Made by a program: the position numbers and the translations under genes. The notes below the pieces were generated by a model. That model saw only the letters and a program-made list of their open reading frames with translations, had not been told where the DNA came from and did no database searches. This document shows, one piece after another, positions 1 to 7,876 of a stretch of 64,000 nt of DNA (position 1 is the first letter of the stretch; the number at the start of each line of letters is the position of its first letter). The DNA is from Pseudomonas sp. 6D_7.1_Bac1 (GTDB taxonomy: Bacteria > Pseudomonadota > Gammaproteobacteria > Pseudomonadales > Pseudomonadaceae): NCBI RefSeq assembly GCF_025465945.1, contig NZ_JANLNW010000074.1, positions 1-64,000 on the forward strand. The letters are read 5' to 3'.

Positions 1-6
1 AAAAAA

Positions 7-26
7 GCCCCGCTCGATGGCGGGGC
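7..26 (-). terminator. Rho-independent terminator of the alpha/beta hydrolase
   Basis: Read on the minus strand, a GCCCCGCC / GGCGGGGC-type stem with a short loop runs into six T residues. It lies about 20 bases past the stop of the hydrolase at 46-741. Confidence 0.85.
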
Positions 27-45
27 CTGGTTTTGTCAGCGACGA

Positions 46-741
46 CTACTTCGTCAATTCGCTTGCCGCTTCATCGATCAATGCAGCGACTTCGACCGGC
101 ATCGAAGCCAGTGATGCATGGCTTGCCTTCAGGGTGATCACCTTTCTGGCACCGAGCCGCGCGGACATCCGCTGCTGATTTTCGGGGGCGATCATTCGGT
201 CGTCACTGGATATCTGATACCACGACGGCTTTTTCTTCCAGGCCGGCGCGGTAATCGTGTCGCCAAACGTACTGGCCAGTGGTGCCTTTTGGGTAATACC
301 CATTACCAGCCCCTCGTTCGCCGGCAGGTCCTGACAGAAACTTTGGTGATAGAGCTGCGGTTTGACCCACAAATAACCGTCGCTGTCAGGCGCAAGGTTC
401 GGCGCCGCAACGGGCAGATGTTCCTGAGTGATTCCGCCCGGGCTCTCGCCGGCATCCGGGGCAAACGCGGCGATAAACACCAGGCCCACCACGTTCGGTT
501 GATCGCCCACCTCGGTAATGACCGCACCGCCGTAAGAATGGCCTACCAGCAGGACCGGCCCCGGTTGTTGCGCAATCATCTTGCGCGTGCGTTCGGCATC
601 GTGGGCCAGCGAGGTCAGGGGCAGTTCAACAGCGTGAATCGAGGTATGGCCCCGTCGTAGCAGCTCGGCGATGACCCTGTTCCAGTGTGCTGCGCCGCCC
701 CAAAAGCCGTGTACCAACAAAATCGTGGGTTTGTCGCTCAT
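46..741 (-). CDS. Alpha/beta hydrolase, 231 aa
   Basis: A cytoplasmic alpha/beta-fold hydrolase; there is no signal peptide. Seen in the protein: an oxyanion-side HGFWGG at residues 11-16, the nucleophile elbow GHSYGG with Ser69, an acidic candidate at Asp180/181 (SSDDR) and His208 (ASHAS). This matches the order of the Ser-Asp-His triad. The length and the EVELPLTS-type region resemble the small esterase-like hydrolases related to salicylic-acid-binding protein 2 and MhpC-like proteins, which are common in Pseudomonas. The substrate is not predictable. It appears monocistronic, with a strong terminator directly downstream; no regulator is adjacent. Confidence 0.85.
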   Translation of the reverse strand: MSDKPTILLVHGFWGGAAHWNRVIAELLRRGHTSIHAVELPLTSLAHDAERTRKMIAQQPGPVLLVGHSYGGAVITEVGDQPNVVGLVFIAAFAPDAGESPGGITQEHLPVAAPNLAPDSDGYLWVKPQLYHQSFCQDLPANEGLVMGITQKAPLASTFGDTITAPAWKKKPSWYQISSDDRMIAPENQQRMSARLGARKVITLKASHASLASMPVEVAALIDEAASELTK

Positions 742-985
742 CGGATCGCTCCCGGTTTCGTAGAGTTAGTCACTGCCACCCTCACTCGGCGCGAGCCGTC
801 GTGATGTGGGGCAATACGCCGATCACTGCGCGTCTGCCACTACCGGAAGTAGCATGGCGCTATCGGTGCGTCTACAAAATTTACCCCTTGGCGCCCTTTG
901 GCAGCGTACCGAAAGTGGGAACGGTAGGAGCGTAGCGATTCATTGATAAGCCTTTGCGCGAACTGACATTCTTCAGGTCGAAAAA

Positions 986-1007
986 AAGCCCGCATGCGGG
1001 CGGGCTT
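986..1007 (-). terminator. Rho-independent terminator downstream of the 1039-1405 gene pair
   Basis: The arms AAGCCCGC and GCGGGCTT (986-993 and 1000-1007) enclose a six-base loop, and the minus-strand reading continues into a T run (981-987 on the other strand). Between 742 and 980, upstream of the hydrolase, I see no gene. Confidence 0.8.
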
Positions 1008-1038
1008 AAAGGGAATGTATCAAAGGAGTCAGGTCAAT

Positions 1039-1161
1039 TTAGGCAGGTCGGGGTGAAGACTTCGTGAAAGGGTTGTCACGGTTACGGAAATCCCACGATT
1101 CCAGAAACCTGTCCCCAAGCTCGCCTATCAAAAGGGGTGAAACCATCGCCTTATCAAACAT
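1039..1161 (-). CDS. Small hypothetical protein, 40 aa, coupled to the upstream membrane protein
   Basis: A 40-residue soluble peptide (starts MFDKAMVSPLL, ends TKSSPRPA). I do not recognise it. Its ATG overlaps the stop of the 83-aa membrane protein gene by eight bases (ATGTTTGA), an arrangement that usually means translational coupling, and a terminator follows it. The alternative is that both pieces were once one protein and a frameshift separates them; the basic end of the first and the start of the second would join naturally. Evidence is limited to the overlap and the position before a terminator. Confidence 0.4.
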   Translation of the reverse strand: MFDKAMVSPLLIGELGDRFLESWDFRNRDNPFTKSSPRPA

Positions 1162-1405
1162 CCTCACATTCATTCGCTCTTTTTCTGCGCTTGGAACCTT
1201 TACTCCATTTTCTGCACCACCACTTTCGAATGGGTTCAAGAAGAAAAAACAGTAAATAGCCCGAGAGAACAAGCGTGAGATCGATCCATGACTCAGCAAT
1301 GGACCCTACGAAGTACTCAATGCAAATTTTAATGACGAACAGCAACGAGATACCCCCGAGCGCCATTAACGTGACAATTGCGAGACTTGATAACCTTTCC
1401 TTCAA
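1154..1405 (-). CDS. Small membrane protein, 83 aa
   Basis: Two hydrophobic segments (about residues 8-30 and 40-57) are followed by a strongly basic tail (KWSKGSKRRKR). The start is a TTG, chosen because a GGGAGAGG ribosome-binding site lies seven bases upstream and no ATG fits. This predicts an inner-membrane protein with the charged tail in the cytoplasm. I do not recognise the family. Its end overlaps the small downstream gene at 1039-1161. Confidence 0.55.
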   Translation of the reverse strand: MKERLSSLAIVTLMALGGISLLFVIKICIEYFVGSIAESWIDLTLVLSGYLLFFLLEPIRKWWCRKWSKGSKRRKRANECEDV

Positions 1406-1605
1406 CTGGGTTCCTCTCCCTACTGTAGTGCGGCGACCTCATCTGAGACGCCTGGAAAATTCCATCGTTCCAAAAAATCTGCAATAACGCGCTACTGCGC
1501 ACAGCGCCTGCTGGTCATCCTGCGATGTCAAAGGGCCTCGCACAAAAACGAGCTGACATTGTGCACCATTATTTCGCCACCACGAGCAGCAAGGGTGACC
1601 CGTGC

Positions 1606-1836
1606 TTATTTAAGGCCGATTCGATGAGCCTTCACTTCATCCGCGTAGGCTGCCAGCCGCTCTTCGGCGGTCTCCAGCACCTGACATGTCTTCAGCAGTG
1701 ACTGAGCGTCGACCTCATTACCGGTCTGCCTCAGTCGCTCGGCAATGCCTTTGAGCTCCACCGCCGACCATCGCATATCAGACGCAAGGTTCTGGAAATC
1801 GCTGCGCAGTTCGTGTTCGGGTTTGTTGAGTAACAT
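1606..1836 (-). CDS. Small helical hypothetical protein, 76 aa
   Basis: A soluble, highly helical protein (LASDMRWSAVELKGIAERL; TAEERLAAYADEVKAHRIG). Two ATG codons lie six bases apart. The second (1836) is preferred because a GGAGGGA ribosome-binding site sits eight bases before it, too close to the first. I do not recognise it. It follows a roughly 200-base gap (1406-1605) without evident genes and lies behind the LysR gene on the same strand, but with a 100-base gap. Confidence 0.6.
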   Translation of the reverse strand: MLLNKPEHELRSDFQNLASDMRWSAVELKGIAERLRQTGNEVDAQSLLKTCQVLETAEERLAAYADEVKAHRIGLK

Positions 1837-1938
1837 GGCCATTCCCTCCGCGTCACGGCATCACTCGATGCGACGCTCTGAAAATCGGTATCACAGCACA
1901 AGACTTGATAACCCTCTCGTGCACTGGATGCAACTCCC

Positions 1939-2844
1939 CTACTCAGGCGCACCGAAAACAGCCATCAACTCGGCCAGGAAAGCGCTCACGGCCTCACGCT
2001 GACGGGCTGAGTGCCGAACCGCTGCGTGAAAACCGACCTCATAACGCAATTGCTCAGGGTTAAGCGGGTGCAGTTGACCTAATGCTTCATGCCTGGCGGC
2101 GTAATGCTGCGGCAGGAAACCCAAGTGTTGGCCAGACAGGATGAGCAAGGCCGCCCCGTCCATACTGTCGGTGAGCGCCGTCAGGCGATCAATGGAGGTC
2201 GGTGCTGGCATTTCTGGTAGCGGGTGGCTGGGCCAAACCCAGTCATGCTCCCGAACATCTTCGCTATTGAGCACCCCGACCTTGTCAAAAAGAGGATGCG
2301 TGGGGCCGCAATAGGCAATTTGTGTTTCTTGAAACAGCGAAAAATAATCGATATTGGCCAGGCGGTGCCAGAAATAGCCTATCGCCAGATCGAGATGACC
2401 GTTGATCAGTTTCTCTTCCAGGAACGATGACGACAGCTCGGTAAAGTGAAAATACAGCCCCTCATGATGGGACCGCAGACGGGCGATGGCCAAGGCGATC
2501 TTTTTGTTGGCCACGGGATCGATCTGGCCCAGTAGCCCGATATTGATATTGCCGGAGATCTTGCGGTTGATGTGCTGGACTTCGACGCGAAATCCCTCCG
2601 CGGCGGCCATTAATCGGCGGGCCGCCTCCAGGAACTGGCTACCTTTGGACGTGACGGAAAACCCGGCCCGCCCCCGCTCGCAAAGGCGAAACCCCAGCCT
2701 CGACTCCAGCGTGGCCAATTGCGCGCTGATGGTGGGTTGGGTGGTATTGAGCGCCGTTTGTGCTGCCGAAATCCCGCCCGCCTCAACGACGGCAAGAAAC
2801 ACCCGGATCAAGCGCAGATCCAGCTCAGATACATTGCCCAGCAT
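1939..2844 (-). CDS. LysR-type transcriptional regulator, 301 aa
   Basis: An N-terminal winged helix-turn-helix of LysR type (about residues 8-66: LRLIRVFLAVVEAGG, TQPTISAQLATLESRLG, LCERG) is followed by a two-lobed effector-binding domain, giving the usual family length. The start has GGGAGC eight bases upstream. It is divergent from the NCS1 permease and amidohydrolase genes across about 280 bases, the classic LysR layout. By analogy it would control that transport and hydrolysis pair in response to the transported compound or its product. The target is inferred from position only. Confidence 0.92.
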   Translation of the reverse strand: MLGNVSELDLRLIRVFLAVVEAGGISAAQTALNTTQPTISAQLATLESRLGFRLCERGRAGFSVTSKGSQFLEAARRLMAAAEGFRVEVQHINRKISGNINIGLLGQIDPVANKKIALAIARLRSHHEGLYFHFTELSSSFLEEKLINGHLDLAIGYFWHRLANIDYFSLFQETQIAYCGPTHPLFDKVGVLNSEDVREHDWVWPSHPLPEMPAPTSIDRLTALTDSMDGAALLILSGQHLGFLPQHYAARHEALGQLHPLNPEQLRYEVGFHAAVRHSARQREAVSAFLAELMAVFGAPE

Positions 2845-3127
2845 GCCCGCTCCCGAAAGTCAGTCACATAGACGAACACCTATGTAAACAGTTGGCCTGC
2901 AATATTTTACAGCCCCGATCAAATCCATACATTGCACTGGAACCGGCCCTCAGCCGGAACATTGGCGGGCTCGAGTCACTCCCCTTTCATTACTGACGAG
3001 CAATGATAGGTCGCGTTTTGGTGAAATGGCCACAACGATTCGGCGCTCCCCTCCAGCGACACAGACTGACGGCTTCATCCATAAAAACAACAGCAATCAC
3101 TGTCGATTCCAAGCAAAGGAGAATCGT

Positions 3128-4627
3128 ATGTCAGGGTCCAATATGTCCGAGCGCGCCATTGAGGCGAGCAGCGGATTGGCCATCGAAGGCCATTCGATCG
3201 ATTACATCCCGGAAAACGAACGCCACGCCAAGCTCAGCAGCCAGGGCCCGTTCTGGTTTTTGGGTAATTTCCACTTCTTTACCATTTCCATCGGGTTTGT
3301 TGGCCCAAGCCTCGGACTGTCGGCGCTGTGGACCACCCTGGCAGGTGCGCTCGGCATCATGTTCGGCACCATTTTCATGGCATTCCATGGCTCCCAAGGG
3401 CCAGAGATGGGACTCCCGCAGATGATCCAGTCGCGAGCCCAATTCGGCTATCGCGGCGTGATCCTCGCATTGATGGCAACGATGTTCGTGTTTGTCGGCT
3501 TCAACGTGGTGAATGTCTCGCTGATCATGGGCGGCCTTGAACATGTGTTCGGGCTTAACCCGACCCTCGTGGCCGTCGCGGTAGTGCTGGTCGGTGCGCT
3601 GTTGGCGATCTACGGCCACGACCTGATGCACAAGGCGTTCAAATGGGCGTTACTGGCCACCTTGCCACTGTATGCGCTCGTCACCATCGCCTTGATGTTT
3701 GGCGCTGGCCAAAGTGATGTAGCCCCCGCGACCAACCTCGGCTTTAACTGGGTCGCGTTTGCCACCTTGTTTGCTATCGGCGCCAGCTACAACATTTCCT
3801 ATGCGCCTTACGTGTCCGACTATTCGCGCTATCTGCCGAAAAACACCAGCCGCGCCAAACTGATTGCCGCGGTGTTTCTGGGGGCATCGTTGTCAGGCGG
3901 ATGGATGATCGGCCTCGGTGCCTGGCTCGCACAGCAATTAAAGGCGTCTGACGCACTGGTCGCGCTGAATCAGGTCGGCTCTTCAATGATTCCAGGATTG
4001 GGCAACGTACTGGTGCTGGTGTCGGTTGCGGGATTTCTGCCAATCATCGCACTCAATACCTACAGCGCCATGCTAACGCTGCTGACGGGTGTCGACTCGA
4101 TCAAGAAGATCACCCCGACGCCTCGTGCTCGCGTGCTGTCGATCTTCGCCATCAGCAGCATCTTGTTGACTTGCGTGCTGTCGATCAAAGGCGATGGCAT
4201 CTCGTTGCTGAATACCTTCCTGGTCCTGCTGCTGTATTTCCTCGTGCCGTGGACCGCCGTCAACCTGGTGGATTACTTCTTTGTTCGTAAAGGCCGCTAT
4301 GCCATTCCCCACTTCTTCACCCCCAAAGGCATTTACGGTGCCTGGCAATATCGCGGGATTGCTTCTTACCTGATCGGCTTCGCCGCCATGGTGCCGTTTT
4401 TCTACATCGTTGATGCCACCGCCAATCAGGAAGTTTTCGTCGGGCCACTGGCGCGCCTGTTGAACGGTGTAGACATTGCCTGGCTGGTGGGTCTGGTGGT
4501 CTCTGGCCTGACCTATTTCATCCTCAGCCGCTCGATTGATCTTGCATACGAACACCGGGTCATCGAATCGATCACCGAAAAAGACTTCGTCTCGATGGCG
4601 CATACATCGACAGAGGAAGAGCGTTGA
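3128..4627 (+). CDS. NCS1-family nucleobase/hydantoin-type permease, 499 aa
   Basis: A polytopic inner-membrane protein with about twelve hydrophobic segments, resembling the NCS1 family (cytosine, purine, thiamine and hydantoin cation symporters). An upstream extension of 34 codons is open, but the ATG at 3128 is chosen because AAAGGAG lies seven bases before it. The N-terminal PENERHAKLSSQGPFWFLGN fits the family's amino-terminal loop. It is followed by a nitrilase-superfamily amidohydrolase and faces a LysR regulator. Together they suggest uptake and hydrolysis of a nitrogen compound such as a ureide, amide or pyrimidine derivative. The exact ligand is not predictable. Confidence 0.88.
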   Translation: MSGSNMSERAIEASSGLAIEGHSIDYIPENERHAKLSSQGPFWFLGNFHFFTISIGFVGPSLGLSALWTTLAGALGIMFGTIFMAFHGSQGPEMGLPQMIQSRAQFGYRGVILALMATMFVFVGFNVVNVSLIMGGLEHVFGLNPTLVAVAVVLVGALLAIYGHDLMHKAFKWALLATLPLYALVTIALMFGAGQSDVAPATNLGFNWVAFATLFAIGASYNISYAPYVSDYSRYLPKNTSRAKLIAAVFLGASLSGGWMIGLGAWLAQQLKASDALVALNQVGSSMIPGLGNVLVLVSVAGFLPIIALNTYSAMLTLLTGVDSIKKITPTPRARVLSIFAISSILLTCVLSIKGDGISLLNTFLVLLLYFLVPWTAVNLVDYFFVRKGRYAIPHFFTPKGIYGAWQYRGIASYLIGFAAMVPFFYIVDATANQEVFVGPLARLLNGVDIAWLVGLVVSGLTYFILSRSIDLAYEHRVIESITEKDFVSMAHTSTEEER

Positions 4628-4670
4628 TCACTGCCAGTGAGCACATGTTCGAACAAGGGAAGCCTGCACA

Positions 4671-5606
4671 ATGAACACACCCAGAAGTATCGTCGTCGCG
4701 TGCTGCCAAGTGGCGCCGAAGATCGGCAATCTTGCCTACAACCGAACACTCACCGAACGGGCGATCCGTTCGGCAGCTTCCCGCAGCGCCCAGGTTGTGG
4801 TGCTGCCCGAACTGGTGCAGAGCGGCTACCTCTTCGCTGACCGTGGCGAAGCGTTAGCCTTGTCTGAATCGACAGACGGGCCGACTTTACGCTTGTGGGA
4901 AGCACTTGCACGGGAATTGGATATCGTCATCGTCGCAGGATTCTGCGAGCGGCTGGAGGGGGACGGACTGGCTAACAGCGCGGCATTGATCGATGCCCAA
5001 GGTCTGCGTGCGATTTACCGCAAGGCACACCTCTGGGACGCCGAAAACTCGATTTTCAGCGCCGGAAACGCCGCGCCGCCCGTAGTGGAAACTGCTTTCG
5101 GGCGAATCGGCATGATGATCTGTTATGACCTGGAGTTCCCTGAGTGGGTACGCCTGCCGGCATTAGCCGGCGCGGAGTTGCTCTGCGCACCTGTCAATTG
5201 GCCCGATGGTCCTCGACCGGAAACCGAGCGCCCATCTGAAGTGGTACGAGTCCAGGCCAATGCCTCGGTCAACCGGATGTTCATCGCCGCGTGTGACCGC
5301 CACGGCCACGAGCGCGGGGTTGGCTGGGTCCAGGGATCGGTCATCGTCGATGCCGATGGTTACCCTCTGGCGGGGCCGGCGGAACTGGGGGGTGAGCAAA
5401 TTTTGCTGGCGACGCTGAACCTCGCCGAGGCGCGTAACAAGCGCATCAGCAACCACAATGACTTGCATCGCGATCGCCGTCCGGAACTGTATTCAGCCGG
5501 CGAACGCTCTGCGCCCGGCCTTCATCTCAGTACGCAGCTCACCGATAAAGTTGGATATATCCCGGACACTGGTGAACTCCGCCGTCGACACACCGGTGAT
5601 GAGTAA
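4671..5606 (+). CDS. Nitrilase-superfamily carbon-nitrogen hydrolase, 311 aa
   Basis: The catalytic triad of the nitrilase superfamily is visible: Glu47 (VLPELVQSGY), Lys118 (YRKAHLW) and Cys151 (MMICYDLEFPE). These enzymes hydrolyse amides, N-carbamyl compounds or nitriles in the cytoplasm. The gene lies 43 bases behind the NCS1 permease, so it probably acts on the imported compound. Family members usually end soon after the DRRPELY motif (about residue 276). Here the frame runs on for about 35 residues, into the 3' part of an opposing DUF1652 gene, which suggests loss of the original stop codon. Substrate unknown. Confidence 0.87.
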   Translation: MNTPRSIVVACCQVAPKIGNLAYNRTLTERAIRSAASRSAQVVVLPELVQSGYLFADRGEALALSESTDGPTLRLWEALARELDIVIVAGFCERLEGDGLANSAALIDAQGLRAIYRKAHLWDAENSIFSAGNAAPPVVETAFGRIGMMICYDLEFPEWVRLPALAGAELLCAPVNWPDGPRPETERPSEVVRVQANASVNRMFIAACDRHGHERGVGWVQGSVIVDADGYPLAGPAELGGEQILLATLNLAEARNKRISNHNDLHRDRRPELYSAGERSAPGLHLSTQLTDKVGYIPDTGELRRRHTGDE

Positions 5607-5735
5607 TTCAACGCGTCCGGATTCCGGCTCGACAATTTTGATCATCAAAGATCCGTCGGGACTCACCGTGCAGGTGCACGAGAGTGGATGAAAACCGGAC
5701 TCCACAATCTGGCAAAGCTCAAGAACAGGAAACAT
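5493..5735 (-). CDS. DUF1652 family protein, 80 aa
   Basis: The protein matches my knowledge of the Pseudomonas DUF1652 family: an N-terminal LELCQIVESGFHPLSCTC, then PDGSLMIKI, GRVELLITGVS and an ISNFIGELRTEM helix. It is small, soluble and of unknown function. The gene runs opposite to the amidohydrolase and overlaps its last 114 bases. The DUF1652 frame has the recognisable protein family, so the overlapped tail of the hydrolase is the likely extra piece. No strong ribosome-binding site is visible. Confidence 0.8.
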   Translation of the reverse strand: MFPVLELCQIVESGFHPLSCTCTVSPDGSLMIKIVEPESGRVELLITGVSTAEFTSVRDISNFIGELRTEMKAGRRAFAG

Positions 5736-5968
5736 GGCGATCCGTCCGTGGGGATTGTGTGCTGGAGTGTTACCTGATCTTTACAGGTTAGCTGAACCTG
5801 GCGAACGCGAACGAATTAAGCTGAAAGTGCTACGTGTTTCTCACTTCAGTAATGCTGCACTGCTCAAAACAGGCTTGTGCAAAGCATCTAGACTCCAACG
5901 AAGCAGTGCAGAACGTTCTTAGCCCTTGATAGCGAGCCACTCCCACTCAAAACCTGAGTACACAAACT

Positions 5969-6721
5969 ATGTGCCAATCATGTGATTCAAACCCTGCGCC
6001 GGACGCAGAGGGTCGTCGTCGATTTCTCCGGCTGGCGGGCCTTGGCGCCGGCGCTCTGCTGCTTGCCGGCGTGCTGCCCGACAGAATCGCCCAGGCCGCC
6101 GAGAAAAAGGCCCCTCCTCCAAAACCACAAAACTCGATCAGCCCGGACATGGCGCTTCAACGACTGATCAAAGGCAATCAGCGATACATCACCGGTGCCT
6201 CCAAGACACATGACTTCAAGTCCGAGCGTGAAGCGCTGGTCTCTGGACAGAATCCGTTCGTGGCAGTGCTGAGCTGCGCGGACTCACGCATCGCTCCTGA
6301 GTATGCGTTTGACACGGCCCGTGGTGACCTTTTCGCGGTGCGTGTCGCGGGCAACTTCGTCACGGAAGAAGGCCTGGCCAGCCTGGAGTATTCGGTCCTG
6401 GTTCTCGGCGCCCCACTGATCCTGGTGCTGGGGCATGAGAATTGCGGCGCCCTCGCTGCCGGTATAAAGGCAGTCAAGGACAATGCCGTTTTCCCGGGCC
6501 AAATCCAGAAACTGACTGACGCACTCAAGCCCTCTATCGAAAAGGTACTCAAGGAGCCGGGAGATCTCCTCGAGAACGCGACCGTGCAAAACGTCAAAGA
6601 CTCGGTCCAGAGCCTCAAGAATGCCTCACCCGTACTGACGGAAGCGCTCAGCAAGGGCACGTTGAAAATCGTCGGAGGTATCTATCGCCTGGCCAGCGGC
6701 AAAGTTGATCTGATTGCCTGA
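5969..6721 (+). CDS. Beta-class carbonic anhydrase with Tat signal, 250 aa
   Basis: Interconverts CO2 and bicarbonate. A twin-arginine signal (GRRRFLRLAGLGAG, residues 15-28) followed by a hydrophobic stretch and LPDRIAQAA predicts folded export to the periplasm. Zinc ligands of the beta class are present: Cys103 and Asp105 in SCADSR, His156 and Cys159 in GHENCG. The Tat-exported form is a known variant in Pseudomonas and other proteobacteria. Monocistronic, with a hairpin terminator ten bases after the stop. The start lacks a strong ribosome-binding site. Confidence 0.93.
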   Translation: MCQSCDSNPAPDAEGRRRFLRLAGLGAGALLLAGVLPDRIAQAAEKKAPPPKPQNSISPDMALQRLIKGNQRYITGASKTHDFKSEREALVSGQNPFVAVLSCADSRIAPEYAFDTARGDLFAVRVAGNFVTEEGLASLEYSVLVLGAPLILVLGHENCGALAAGIKAVKDNAVFPGQIQKLTDALKPSIEKVLKEPGDLLENATVQNVKDSVQSLKNASPVLTEALSKGTLKIVGGIYRLASGKVDLIA

Positions 6722-6730
6722 TACGAAAAA

Positions 6731-6756
6731 TGCATCTCACCCGGCGGTGAGATGCA
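6731..6756 (+). terminator. Terminator of the carbonic anhydrase gene
   Basis: A perfect 11-base inverted repeat (TGCATCTCACC / GGTGAGATGCA) with a four-base loop, followed by TTTCTTG. Confidence 0.8.
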
Positions 6757-6784
6757 TTTCTTGATATTCGCTGGCTCGTGCTGT

Positions 6785-6970
6785 TTACCGCGAGGTAAGG
6801 GGTCTGGCTTTGTCATGGAGTTTTTCAAGCTCATTTTCGACCGAGCTTTGATCATCCTTCCATTCTTTCGGATTATTTTCCTGTCGCTCGTCGCTGTCCT
6901 GTTGCGCTTCACCCGAATGGATTGGCGGAACCGGTTTTTTAGCACCCGGCAAGTGCAGATGGATTTTCAT
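6785..6970 (-). CDS. Small hydrophilic protein, 61 aa
   Basis: A very polar, probably disordered protein (GEAQQDSDERQENNPKEWKD, then a short helix ENELEKLHDKARPL). The start is supported by a near-consensus GGAGGTGA ribosome-binding site five bases upstream of the ATG. I do not recognise the family; the composition resembles small stress-associated proteins, but that is only a resemblance. It converges on the carbonic anhydrase gene. Confidence 0.6.
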   Translation of the reverse strand: MKIHLHLPGAKKPVPPIHSGEAQQDSDERQENNPKEWKDDQSSVENELEKLHDKARPLTSR

Positions 6971-7070
6971 GGCTCACCTCCGTACGCCCTGTGTTGATAC
7001 GCATTAGAGGGTACGAAAGGGTCAATGTTCAAAAGCCAGTTCCAGCCATTGACAAATTTCAGGCAAAAAA

Positions 7071-7102
7071 AAGCCCAAGCAGCTGATGGACGCTTGGGGC
7101 TT
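7071..7102 (-). terminator. Terminator downstream of the lipoprotein gene at 7307
   Basis: AAGCCCAAGC pairs with GCTTGGGGCTT around a loop of about eleven bases; on the minus strand the stem runs into a T tract. The 200 bases between this hairpin and the lipoprotein gene hold no gene I can see. Confidence 0.7.
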
Positions 7103-7306
7103 AAAAATGCGTAAACCGTGGTAGGTGAACACGGACGCTATCCTATCTCATCAGCCAACATGTAACAAGATATTTACATCCTTTTTTTCACACAAAAAAT
7201 CACCTAAGCCCTTAAATAACCACACTTTTCTCAAGGCTACGTCTCTGTGAAGTTGTCTAACTCTAGCAGCTCTGGTCACCACACCAACGGACGATACATG
7301 GCGACT

Positions 7307-7735
7307 TCAACGGGAGCTTGGAGCGATTGAAATACCGTCGCTCGCATCACCGTAAATCCGAAAGCGTTTTACCTCTCCGGCAGTCATGGTTGTTACGACC
7401 TCACGCAAGGAAATACCTATCGAGCACAAGCCGTTACCTTTCAGGTCTTCTCCAGCGCCTACAAAGACCTCTCCCGGCTTGGTGAAAAACCTTGCTCCTT
7501 CACCAGGCCCTACTCTCGCGACAAAATCACCGTTCACGTAGACACCGATGTAGCAGGCCGAACCCAGTAAGCCAACATCACGCGTCACAAAAATCGTTCC
7601 ACTGTCCCCCTCGATGGGTTGCTGAAATGCGAAAACCCGGTCACTTGGAACTCCAGCTGCTTTTTCCGCTGAAATCGGTGAAGTCACGCACCCTGATATA
7701 AGTACAAAGGCTGCAATCCCTATCAGAATCCGCAT
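7307..7735 (-). CDS. Lipoprotein, 142 aa, DUF2846-like
   Basis: A lipoprotein signal peptide with lipobox LISGC (Cys16) directs it to the envelope. The mature part (GTIFVTRDVGLLGSACYIGV, YVNGDFVARVGPGEGARFF, PGEVFV) has the short beta-strand pattern of the DUF2846-type lipoproteins, in which a small domain carries a VYVNG-like strand. Function unknown. Monocistronic. Assignment to DUF2846 is by eye. Confidence 0.7.
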   Translation of the reverse strand: MRILIGIAAFVLISGCVTSPISAEKAAGVPSDRVFAFQQPIEGDSGTIFVTRDVGLLGSACYIGVYVNGDFVARVGPGEGARFFTKPGEVFVGAGEDLKGNGLCSIGISLREVVTTMTAGEVKRFRIYGDASDGISIAPSSR

Positions 7736-7876
7736 GTCGAGCCCTCGCTGAACTATGCCAAGACTTCATCACTACCGAGTGAATTGGATATGCACCAGGA
7801 TCGTGACCCTATGGCTGAACGCATGACAAACAGTATAGATGTCAGGGATGAGAGCCTTGGTTTTTGCGCAAGAGCT

